Shown: one piece after another, positions 26,969 through 34,096 of the stretch
Position numbering within the stretch: the first letter of the stretch is position 1
Layout: every line of letters starts with the position of its first letter
Source: Paraktedonobacter sp034437695
Lineage (GTDB): Bacteria > Chloroflexota > Ktedonobacteria > Ktedonobacterales > Ktedonobacteraceae
Length of the DNA stretch: 64,000 nt
Direction of reading: 5' to 3'
Assembly: GCA_034437695.1 (NCBI GenBank)
Contig: DAOTTJ010000047.1
Span: 8,764-72,763 of the forward strand
Notes under the pieces: model-generated
The model's database searches: none
The model's input: the letters and a program-made list of their open reading frames with translations, nothing else
Told to the model about the DNA's origin: nothing
Position numbers and translations under genes: made by a program

Positions 26969-27305
26969 GAGGGTTGGCCTCCTTCTCTCTAGACGGATCA
27001 GTCACTGCGACCAGTTCGATCAGACTGTGCTGATAGAGCTGGTGCAGATAGGTGCCGACATCCTGAGCGAGGCTTTCGGCGCTCGTCTGATAGCTGGATG
27101 CCAGGAGCGCGAGGATCTCGGCGAAGGTCTGAGTGCCATCGCAGAGCCGAATAATCGCAGCGCCCGTCGCATTGAGCAAGAGCACCCCTTCAGGATAGAG
27201 CAGGACGGGCTGGCCACTGACGCGGTCTGTCTGCACGCGAGCTTTGGCAAGCAGCCTGGGGCATGTCACCTGAAGACTGGTGAGAAACGTTGTGACCATC
27301 GTCAT
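26961..27305 (-). CDS. pqqD: PqqA-binding chaperone
   Basis: 114 residues. PqqD is the small peptide-recognition protein (RRE fold) that binds PqqA and presents it to PqqE. The family pattern is clear: CPRLLAKARVQTDRVSGQPVLLYPEGVLLLNATGAAII, then LCDGTQTFAEILALLASSY. The tail is slightly longer than usual (about 90 residues is typical). It starts 11 bases after the pqqC stop, and AGGAGGAAGG at the end of pqqC can act as the ribosome site; ATG 27299 is an alternative start. Confidence 0.94.
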   Translation of the reverse strand: MTMVTTFLTSLQVTCPRLLAKARVQTDRVSGQPVLLYPEGVLLLNATGAAIIRLCDGTQTFAEILALLASSYQTSAESLAQDVGTYLHQLYQHSLIELVAVTDPSREKEANPHG

Positions 27306-27316
27306 CTTGCTCTACC

Positions 27317-28048
27317 TCATCCTTCCTCCTGACCTATACCATAGGCCAGGGTCATGGCATCCAACATGCTCCAGAGCACGTCGCATTTGAATGAGAGGGC
27401 ATGGATTGCCGCTTCCTGCATTTCGCGCGTCTCGCAGTAGTGCAGAGTGAGCGAGAGCGCTTCGTCGGCATCGTTGCGAGCATGGATGAGACGTGCACGG
27501 AAGTAGTCCAGACCGGCTGGTGCGACCCAGGGATAGAACTGCTCGAAGGCTTGCAGGCGTTCCTGCATAAGGTCGGGCGCGAACAGTTCAGTCAGCGAAG
27601 ACGCGATAGAGAGAGGCCACGGGCTAGTACGTGCAAAGTAAACATAGGCATCAACGGCAAAACGCACGCCGGGCAGGACGTGTCTTTCGGTCAGCAGCTC
27701 TTCCTTGCTGAGGCCGGTTGCCTCGGCCAGGCGTAGCCAGCCCTCGATGCCGCCCTCGCCCTCGTTCAGGCCATCGTGGTCGCTGATGCGATGGAGCCAC
27801 AGGCGGCGCACCTCGCGCACCGGACAGCTTGAGATGATTGCGGCATCCTTGATAGGGATACTCTTTTGATAGTAGTAGCGATTGGCCACCCAGCCTTTGA
27901 TCTGCTGGCGGTCGAGCTGGCCGCTATGCATATACAGGTGAAACTGATGTTTATTGTGGTAGCGGTTGGCTCCCACGGCTCGCAAGCGGTTGAGAAACAC
28001 ATCGCGTTCCAATGGTGAGTGCTGACGGAGTATATTCATCATGCTCAT
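27317..28048 (-). CDS. pqqC: Pyrroloquinoline-quinone synthase
   Basis: 243 residues, the normal size. PqqC is the cofactor-free oxidase that carries out the last ring closure and eight-electron oxidation to PQQ. Conserved blocks are visible: NRYHNKHQFHLYMHSGQLDRQ, IKGWVANRYYYQKSIPIKDAAI, RRLWLHRISDHDG, then GLDYFRARLIHARND and the C-terminal FKCDVLWSMLDAM. The active-site His and Arg residues lie in these blocks. Three ATGs are clustered at 28048, 28042 and 28039; AGGGAGAGAGAGG precedes the first. It starts 11 bases after the pqqB stop. Confidence 0.96.
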   Translation of the reverse strand: MSMMNILRQHSPLERDVFLNRLRAVGANRYHNKHQFHLYMHSGQLDRQQIKGWVANRYYYQKSIPIKDAAIISSCPVREVRRLWLHRISDHDGLNEGEGGIEGWLRLAEATGLSKEELLTERHVLPGVRFAVDAYVYFARTSPWPLSIASSLTELFAPDLMQERLQAFEQFYPWVAPAGLDYFRARLIHARNDADEALSLTLHYCETREMQEAAIHALSFKCDVLWSMLDAMTLAYGIGQEEG

Positions 28049-28059
28049 CCTCTCTCTCC

Positions 28060-28983
28060 CTACAACCTGAACTCCATGCCATCGTAACCAATCTCAACCC
28101 CGGCAGCTTTCACTGTAGCGTGTTCAGGCGTATCTTCAATCAGGATTGGATTGGTGTTATTGATATGTATATACACGCGGTGCTTGATGGGCAGCGCTGC
28201 CAGCAGAGGCAGGCTACCGGTGGGACCACCGATAGGCAGGTGGCCCATCGCGGTGGCGCTCTTTGTACCGGTCTGCGTCATAATCATCTCCTGTTCGTTC
28301 CAGAAGGTGCCGTCCACGAGGAGCAGATCGCATTGTGTGAGAAACTGCGCGATCGACTCTTCGGCCAGCGAGGCCAGTCCCGGCAGGTAGAGGAAGCGGC
28401 CCCCGGACTGTGCGTCAATAAAGTAGTAGCCCACGCGGTCGTCGGGTCCGGGTGTGGCCTGCGTCCCCATATAGCGCGGTGGATGCCCGCGTAGACGACA
28501 CGCCGTGTAGCGCAGTCCACTGGGAGTGCCATCGGCGTAGGCGAGGCTGGTCAAAGCCATTGCTGGTGCGTACCAGTCGACCGCGCAGTAGCATGCGAGG
28601 GCGGGAAGCAGGCGCAGGCCCTCGGTGAGTGCATGGCGGACGCCGGGGGTAGCATAGATGGTCCGTCTCAGCCCCTCGCGCAGAACCAGCAGACCGAGAG
28701 TATGGTCGAGATCGGCATCGGTCAGGAAGATGGCTACGATCGGGCTATGCCGGGTCTCACCGGCTGGCGGTGACAGTGGTGGAAAAGCCTCGATCTGCTG
28801 GCGGATATCCGGCGACACATTCAGGAGAAACCAGTGCAGACCATCGGCGCTCAGTGCAACGCTCGATTGTGTTCGCGCGTGGGATTGCTTGGTTCCCTGG
28901 CGGACACCTCGACATTGGCAGCAGTTGCAATTCCACTGGGGAAAACCTCCGCCGGCAGCCGTGCCAAGCAAACGGATGTACAT
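28060..28983 (-). CDS. pqqB: PQQ biosynthesis hydroxylase PqqB
   Basis: 307 residues of metallo-beta-lactamase fold. PqqB hydroxylates the tyrosine part of the PqqA-derived Glu-Tyr intermediate. Visible hallmarks: LLGTAAGGGFPQWNCNC near the N-terminus, the Cys pair CCQCRGV, LTDADLDHTLGLLVLREG with metal ligands, DGTFWNEQEM, MGHLPIGG and the C-terminal HINNTNPIL. GGGAGGAAG lies directly before ATG 28983. It follows pqqA by 77 bases. Confidence 0.96.
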   Translation of the reverse strand: MYIRLLGTAAGGGFPQWNCNCCQCRGVRQGTKQSHARTQSSVALSADGLHWFLLNVSPDIRQQIEAFPPLSPPAGETRHSPIVAIFLTDADLDHTLGLLVLREGLRRTIYATPGVRHALTEGLRLLPALACYCAVDWYAPAMALTSLAYADGTPSGLRYTACRLRGHPPRYMGTQATPGPDDRVGYYFIDAQSGGRFLYLPGLASLAEESIAQFLTQCDLLLVDGTFWNEQEMIMTQTGTKSATAMGHLPIGGPTGSLPLLAALPIKHRVYIHINNTNPILIEDTPEHATVKAAGVEIGYDGMEFRL

Positions 28984-29060
28984 AGCTTCCTCCCGTCAGC
29001 CACGCGAGATGACTCATTCATACTCCGGGCAGCGTGTCGCTAGCAGTGTATGCGCTAAGG

Positions 29061-29180
29061 TCAGGCTTCGTCGGTAACCTCAAGTGTAGCCGCGTAGGCC
29101 GTACATTCCAGGTTGACGCTGATAAGCTCGAAGGTTGGCGTAACCCAGGGAGCAAGGTTGATGGACTGCTGTTCTGTCAT
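29061..29180 (-). CDS. pqqA: PQQ precursor peptide PqqA
   Basis: 39 codons, easily missed because of its size. ATG 29180 has GAGGAAC seven bases upstream. The C-terminal half carries the family core: ISVNLECTAYAATLEV, where Glu25 and Tyr29 have the fixed Glu-x3-Tyr spacing of the two residues that become PQQ. The N-terminal leader is MTEQQSINLAPWVTPTFEL, with the TPTFE stretch seen in many PqqA peptides. The place directly upstream of pqqB confirms it. Confidence 0.93.
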   Translation of the reverse strand: MTEQQSINLAPWVTPTFELISVNLECTAYAATLEVTDEA

Positions 29181-29567
29181 TGGGCGTTCCTCTTTCTGCT
29201 TTTTCAGGTGGTTTCTTGTAAATCACCTGCCTTGAACATTCTGCGTCCATCCACTTTGTAGTGGATAGGCTGTCTCTATACACTATACTCAGGCCACAAA
29301 ATATGCTCCGCCCACGTGGGCAAAGCGGGAACTCTTTCAGTTGTCTGGGAACGGTTTATACATAGCGGGTAGCGCTCTATAGGCTATCCTAAGAGCACAC
29401 GGCAAGAAGTTTTTTCTGAGCGTGCATGCTATACTGAGGCAACAGACATACGCGTGATGCTCCTCCCGTGCAGGAGATATTTGAGCAGTGCTAGGAAGAC
29501 GACTGCCGAGATAGATGCTCGTGTATGTATCTCAAGGCAAGCCAGAGAGATGAGGGGAAGCAGAAGC
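29181..29567. promoter_or_regulatory. Divergent region pqqA / AraC, with two inverted repeats
   Basis: Nearest pqqA, CAGGTG(G)TTT at 29205-29214 pairs with AAATCACCTG (29220-29229) and would form a hairpin in the pqqA leader. Farther upstream, ATCCACT-TTGT-AGTGGAT (29249-29266) is a perfect palindrome and a good operator candidate. I see no convincing -35/-10 pair for pqqA. No gene lies in 29268-29567. Confidence 0.5.
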
Positions 29568-30245
29568 ATGAGCTTTATCGCTGAGGAAAGAGCGTCGAAC
29601 TCGCCCTATATAGAAACTATTACACGTGGTCGAACCGCAAGCGGCGGCTCTACTATCCGTCCCGCCGAGAGCCATTGGTACATGGTCCTTGTGAGGTATC
29701 ATAGCAACGTCCAACTCCTGGTCGTTGGACCATGGGCCAGCGCTGGCGTGATCTCGTACGCTGAAGGCGCTGAGATTCTGTGGATCAAATTGAAACTTGG
29801 CACATTTATGCCTCATTTGCCTTTAAGGGGCTTTCTGAATGGAGAGACGACCCTGCCTACGGCTGCGAGTCAATCCTTCTGGCTGGATGGGTCGGCGCGG
29901 CAATTTCCTGACTACGAAAATGCTGACACGTTTGTAGACAGGCTTGTGCGTGATGATGTGCTAGCGCTTGATCCAGTTGTGGACGCGGTGTTACAAGGTC
30001 ATCCGCAAGAGATACCATCCCGCACTGTGCGGCATCGTTTCTTACGAGCAACAGGCTTGAGCGCCACTCATATTCGGCAGATACAACGCGCACACCATGC
30101 ACAAGCTCTCTTACAACAAGGGGTTTCGATCCTTGACACAATTGATGAGGCTGACTATTTCGATCAGCCGCACCTGACCAAGTCGCTGAAGCAATTTATC
30201 GGATATACGCCTGCTCAAATCATCGGCTTGAGGAAGACCGAGTAG
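29568..30245 (+). CDS. AraC family regulator (HTH C-terminal)
   Basis: 225 residues from ATG 29568 (MSFIAEERASN), preceded by GAGGGGAAG. The N-terminal 140 residues resemble the DUF6597-like sensing part of AraC proteins (IRPAESHWYMVLVRYH, ILWIKLKLGTFMPHLPLRGFLNG). The C-terminal part holds a somewhat diverged double HTH: PSRTVRHRFLRATGLSATHIRQ, then SILDTIDEADYFDQPHLTKSLKQFIGYTPAQI. It is divergent from pqqA, about 390 bases away, so control of the pqq operon is possible but not shown. Confidence 0.7.
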   Translation: MSFIAEERASNSPYIETITRGRTASGGSTIRPAESHWYMVLVRYHSNVQLLVVGPWASAGVISYAEGAEILWIKLKLGTFMPHLPLRGFLNGETTLPTAASQSFWLDGSARQFPDYENADTFVDRLVRDDVLALDPVVDAVLQGHPQEIPSRTVRHRFLRATGLSATHIRQIQRAHHAQALLQQGVSILDTIDEADYFDQPHLTKSLKQFIGYTPAQIIGLRKTE

Positions 30246-30367
30246 CTTGCCATTTGATACAAGACTATCTGCTTCTATTTGAGTTATCATACGCCTGTTC
30301 TCACGGCAACCCAGATCAAAGGATGATGAATGTGCCGTGAGATGAGCACAAAGGAACAAGAATACAG

Positions 30368-30757
30368 ATGGATATGAAGCTTGAACTGGTGCCAGTGCCA
30401 GTCTCTGATGTTGACAGCGCCAAAGTATTTTATGTCGAAAAGGTCGGATTTCACGCCGACCATGATGTCCAGCCTGGAAACGGAATGAGAATAGTCCAAC
30501 TCACGCCACCCGGATCGTTCTGTTCGATAGTCATTGGGACCGGTATGGGCGAAATTTCTGAAATGCGGCCTGGAACGGTCAAGGGACTGCATCTGGTCGT
30601 AGCGGACATCCACGAGGCTCGCGAAGCGCTTGCAGGTCGGGGAGTTGAATTGGGTGAGGTTGTCGATCTGGGGGGAGTAAAGTATGTCCACTTCAGTGAC
30701 CTTGATGGTAACACGTGGGAATTGCAGGAAATGCCCGTTCATCCTGGTCAAGGTTAA
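30368..30757 (+). CDS. Glyoxalase/bleomycin-resistance (VOC) protein
   Basis: 129 residues, one VOC module pair of beta-alpha-beta-beta-beta units. N-terminal half: LVPVPVSDVDSAKVFYVEKVGFHADHD; C-terminal half: GLHLVVADIHEAREALAGRGVEL and VKYVHFSDLDGNTWELQEM, where the last Glu is a usual metal ligand. There is AAAGGAACAAG before ATG 30368; ATG 30374 is an alternative. VOC proteins of this size are dimers that bind or modify small molecules; the function cannot be told. It is followed by a hairpin and convergent with a nucleotidyltransferase remnant. Confidence 0.82.
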   Translation: MDMKLELVPVPVSDVDSAKVFYVEKVGFHADHDVQPGNGMRIVQLTPPGSFCSIVIGTGMGEISEMRPGTVKGLHLVVADIHEAREALAGRGVELGEVVDLGGVKYVHFSDLDGNTWELQEMPVHPGQG

Positions 30758-30759
30758 AG

Positions 30760-30804
30760 GGAAGCAAGTGCCGAATACAAATACTGTATCCATCACTTGC
30801 TTCC
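30760..30804. terminator. 11-bp hairpin between convergent genes
   Basis: GGAAGCAAGTG (30760-30770) pairs perfectly with 30794-30804; three bases after the VOC stop. No T-run. Confidence 0.5.
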
Positions 30805-30881
30805 TGACCCTCCTAAGGAGCATTTTCTCCTGAGAGAGGACGCTTCTTGCAACGTTGAGGGTGCTCGGAAGCTCGTAGTCC

Positions 30882-31433
30882 TCACCTTTCTCCTTGCTGA
30901 ATGAGTGCATCAGCCAGATCAAAGAAAGTGTAGATATACGGAATGGCTGAAGAAGGAACATGCCCACCAATCGCTTCGATGGCGGGTGTCAATTGCTCCA
31001 TTGCTTGCGCAGTCTCGCGAAGCATGGCCATCTGTTCATCACGATGAACCGGAGGAAGCACTCTCGTTCGCCATTCCTCCTGTCCCTCTTGAACAGTACT
31101 TTCACCGACAAGACGCTTCATCTCATCCACAAGCCATCGTAAGCTATCAAGATGACTTACTGCTGTCCATGCCTGATGGCGCAGAATGCTCTTCACTGCA
31201 ATGTTACTCATAGCCCAAAAGAAGGTGCTCCGTTGAGTTGCCTGCTCTGCTCGCTCTTGCTCAGTCGGCGTCAGAGGGGTTGCTTGTGGATCGAGTTGTT
31301 CTTGTCGTCTATCCTGTGGGATGCCACCCCTATCAAACAGAAGGATTGCACGGCGAGGAAGACTCGCGTCTGATTGGCGCTGCCAGTACCAATCCACTTG
31401 ATGAACCCCAGCCTGGCCTGCGTACAATGCCAT
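30882..31433 (-). pseudogene. C-terminal part of a nucleotidyltransferase-like protein
   Basis: 183 codons from a possible ATG 31433, but the open frame continues upstream only a few codons to a TAA, and no ribosome site is seen. The sequence VDWYWQRQSDASLPRRAILLFDRGGIP belongs to the end of the nucleotidyltransferase domain of aminoglycoside-adenylyltransferase-like proteins; the rest (FFWAMSNIAVKSILRHQAWTAVSHLDSLR) is their helical C-terminal domain. The catalytic GS...D.D part is missing. The cupin gene now sits where the missing half should be, so a deletion or insertion probably removed it. Confidence 0.65.
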
Positions 31434-31455
31434 CAGGAAGGATCGTTGTTACCTA

Positions 31456-31851
31456 TCAAGCCTGATATTGTTCGTCGCTGACCTTTTCCAGCCAATCGGC
31501 TACCTTGTTGTCGAGATGTTCCTGAATGGCAGTGTGCGTCATGGCAGTGGTTGGCGAGGCACCATGCCAATGTTTCTCGCCTGGTGCGAACCAGACTACG
31601 TCTCCTGGTCGAATCTCTTCGAGCGGACCCCCCCAGCGTTGTGCTCGGCCACAGCCAGCCGTCACAACCAGGGTCTGACCCAGTGGGTGGGTATGCCAGG
31701 CGGTCCGAGCGCCTGGCTCGAACGTGACACTGGCCCCGCGCACGCGAGCTGGATCGGGTGCCTCAAACAGGGGATCAATGCGAACCGTGCCGGTAAAATA
31801 CTCAGTTGGCCCTTTCCCGGAAGGTTGCGAGCCATTTTTTTTGATGTCCAT
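31456..31851 (-). CDS. Cupin domain protein
   Basis: 131 residues. ATG 31851 (MDIKKNGSQPSG) has GGAGGAA eight bases upstream. The single cupin fold shows motif 1 as GARTAWHTHPLGQTLVV (HxH metal ligands) and motif 2 as RPGDVVWFAPGEKHWHGA. The closest known group is the cupins that accompany carboxymuconolactone decarboxylases, often genes of quinone or aldehyde metabolism. It is divergent from the AraC regulator at 32006, with a 154-base gap. That pairing is common and suggests that the AraC protein controls it. Confidence 0.88.
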   Translation of the reverse strand: MDIKKNGSQPSGKGPTEYFTGTVRIDPLFEAPDPARVRGASVTFEPGARTAWHTHPLGQTLVVTAGCGRAQRWGGPLEEIRPGDVVWFAPGEKHWHGASPTTAMTHTAIQEHLDNKVADWLEKVSDEQYQA

Positions 31852-32005
31852 CTTTTCAATTCCTCCGCGAAGTCTGCACAGCAGAGAAGCATCTTCTCTG
31901 TCTGAAGAATAGTATAGACGTGTCGGTGTACAGAGTGGTAGAATGATTGTCGAGAATGATTGAATGATTCTGCAACATCTTTCCAATGAGCGACAGAGAG
32001 AAGAG

Positions 32006-32959
32006 ATGTCTATGAATGTGATGATCCGCCAGCAGGCAGAACGTGAGACACAGCGGGTGCAGGCTAACCGCGAGGAGCTGGTTGAGCGGATCGGGCAAGC
32101 CTTCCGCCAGGATGGGGCTGTCCAGCCGTTCCAGGGGCTGCATCTGGCCCGCTGTTCTCAGGCACTCAAGCCGGTTCACAGTGTAGTCGAGCCATCCGTA
32201 TGCGTGATTGCCCAGGGCAGCAAAGAGGTCTTGCTCGGTGGCAATCGCTATCTGTACAACCCCGCAAAGTATCTGCTCGCTACTGTCGATTTGCCTCGCG
32301 TCAGTCAGATCCTGGAAGCCTCGCAGGAAAAGCCATACCTTAGTCTCCGCCTGGAACTTGCCTCTGCCGTTGTCAGTTCAGTCATGGTCGAGGCCGCGCA
32401 CGCCGTGTCGTCTGCGCATGCCGATGCGCGAGCTATCGATGTCAGTCCATTGGATGGGGATATGCTTGACGCCTTTGTGCGGCTTGTCAGACTCATAGAT
32501 GCCCCTGCCGAAGCGCGAGTCCTGCTGCCGCTGATCACACGAGAGATTATCTACCGACTCCTGATGGGGGCGCAGGGCGATCGACTGCGTCACCTTGCGC
32601 TTCAGGGAGGGTACACTCCCGACATTGCCAGAGCGGTCAAGCGACTCCGTCAGGACTTTGACCAGCCACTGCGCATCGAGAAGCTCGCGCACGAGCTAGG
32701 GATGAGCGTTTCGGGTCTGCACCACCACTTTAAGGCAGTCACAACGATGAGTCCCCTGCAATTCCAGAAACGGCTGCGACTCCAGGAAGCCCGCCGTCTG
32801 ATGCTGGGCGAAGACCTCGACGCGGCAAGTGCGGCTTATCGTGTGGGATACCAGGACGCCTCCCACTTCAATCGGGAGTATAAAAGCCTCTTCGGCATCC
32901 CTCCCATGCGCGACGTGCAACGGCTGCGCGAAGAGGCCCATGCTTTCCCTGACCAATGA
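32006..32959 (+). CDS. AraC family regulator with AraC_N domain
   Basis: 317 residues. ATG 32006 (MSMNVMIRQQ) follows AGAGAGAAGAG; ATG 32012 is also possible. The N-terminal AraC_N domain (about 30-190) has VEPSVCVIAQGSKEVLLGG and YLLATVDLPRVSQI, typical of regulators that act on aldehyde or quinone response genes (YqhC type). The C-terminal HTH pair is complete: IEKLAHELGMSVSGLHHHFKAVTTMSPLQFQK and ASAAYRVGYQDASHFNREYKSLFGIPP. It is divergent from the cupin gene, its most likely target. Confidence 0.9.
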   Translation: MSMNVMIRQQAERETQRVQANREELVERIGQAFRQDGAVQPFQGLHLARCSQALKPVHSVVEPSVCVIAQGSKEVLLGGNRYLYNPAKYLLATVDLPRVSQILEASQEKPYLSLRLELASAVVSSVMVEAAHAVSSAHADARAIDVSPLDGDMLDAFVRLVRLIDAPAEARVLLPLITREIIYRLLMGAQGDRLRHLALQGGYTPDIARAVKRLRQDFDQPLRIEKLAHELGMSVSGLHHHFKAVTTMSPLQFQKRLRLQEARRLMLGEDLDAASAAYRVGYQDASHFNREYKSLFGIPPMRDVQRLREEAHAFPDQ

Positions 32960-32973
32960 ATGAGTCAGCTACA

Positions 32974-33987
32974 TTAGCTAGTCAGTGCCATGTAGCTAAA
33001 GTTTGTGACTGAAATAGTATTAGAGTTGTTGGTTGTTTGATTGCGGCTTGTTATTGCTACTTTCACTGGTTGGATCGATGGAATAGGAGCATCGTACATT
33101 TCTGTATCTATTGAAAATGATGCAGTAGTGCCTTGCAGAGTCAAAGAGATTTCTTCGCTTGACCTCTCGGTTGTGACGCCTTTATTAAGTGTTTGAGTAA
33201 CGACTCCTGTAGCTGATATTGAGTAGATGAACCACCCACCATTGCCACAAAATTCACCCAAGACTCCCGTGCTTGCACCTTGTTCAGCCAGACCGAGGCA
33301 CACATAGCCATCATCGTAGCCTAAACCGCCACCCATGACGCTTATTTTGTTGGTTGCTGAGAAGGGTGCCTTATTTGGTAGCTGGAGATACAAATACCCT
33401 AGAGAATTGGAATCACTGCTTATAGTTGTGCCACACTGGATTTGATTCAGTCCTTGCGTGGTCCATATGCCACTATTCGTATCGCATGTTGAGCCTGGTT
33501 CGGCTGCTGAGTACTCGTCTGAAGTGGATGTGGTGGTTGGGGTTGGTTGCGTGGCCTGTGTGGGGATTGGTGTAGCTATTGGCGCGGGAGTAGCCTGGTT
33601 TGTAGCAGTTTGTGAGGTTGCGACTGACACTGGTCCAACAATGGGAGAAGGGTTTGGACGACGCAACACCACGATTACTGTGGCTCCCAGGATAATCACA
33701 AGAGCAAGAAGAACCAGCACGACGATGATTAGAGGGTTACGCCGTTTCGGCTGATCAGGTTTCATGTCAGGAGTTGGATAGGAGGGAGTTGGATAATTCA
33801 CCGATGATGACGGTGGCACCACACCATAATACGACCCTTCTCCGGGATATCTTTCGTGACCAGAGTTCTGAGGAAAAGTGCTTCCTGGCAATGGCCGTGT
33901 TGGCACGGTCCGATCTGGTGTCGAATAGGCCGATGATTGCTCTGACTGATCACCCTGGTTGGTAGGGTCTTGTGATGGTGGTTGCAT
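32974..33987 (-). CDS. Single-pass membrane protein with extracytoplasmic domain, unknown function
   Basis: 337 residues from ATG 33987 (AAGGAGAG seven bases upstream). A Pro/Ser/Thr/Tyr-rich cytoplasmic part (1-85) is followed by a membrane helix (NPLIIVVLVLLALVIILGAT), a Thr/Pro/Ala linker (about 125-155), and an outer beta-rich domain: GYLYLQLPNKAPFSATNKISVMGGG, GYVCLGLAEQG, EISLTLQGTTASFSIDTEM. The layout resembles concanavalin-like/LamG domains, with two Cys pairs that may form disulfides. No family is recognised. It is convergent with the AraC gene, 14 bases apart, and has an AT-rich upstream region. Confidence 0.72.
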   Translation of the reverse strand: MQPPSQDPTNQGDQSEQSSAYSTPDRTVPTRPLPGSTFPQNSGHERYPGEGSYYGVVPPSSSVNYPTPSYPTPDMKPDQPKRRNPLIIVVLVLLALVIILGATVIVVLRRPNPSPIVGPVSVATSQTATNQATPAPIATPIPTQATQPTPTTTSTSDEYSAAEPGSTCDTNSGIWTTQGLNQIQCGTTISSDSNSLGYLYLQLPNKAPFSATNKISVMGGGLGYDDGYVCLGLAEQGASTGVLGEFCGNGGWFIYSISATGVVTQTLNKGVTTERSSEEISLTLQGTTASFSIDTEMYDAPIPSIQPVKVAITSRNQTTNNSNTISVTNFSYMALTS

Positions 33988-34096
33988 AATGCCTCTCCTT
34001 ATATAACGCAAACAATGCAAAGGTAATTATAAATTATTTTATATATACATTTGATCATTATCAATATATATATGATTGAAAAAAGAGGAAATATAG

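Noticed and set aside
29034..29261. Plus-strand frame over the pqqA region
   Set aside because: Antisense to the clear pqqA peptide gene, without motif or ribosome site.
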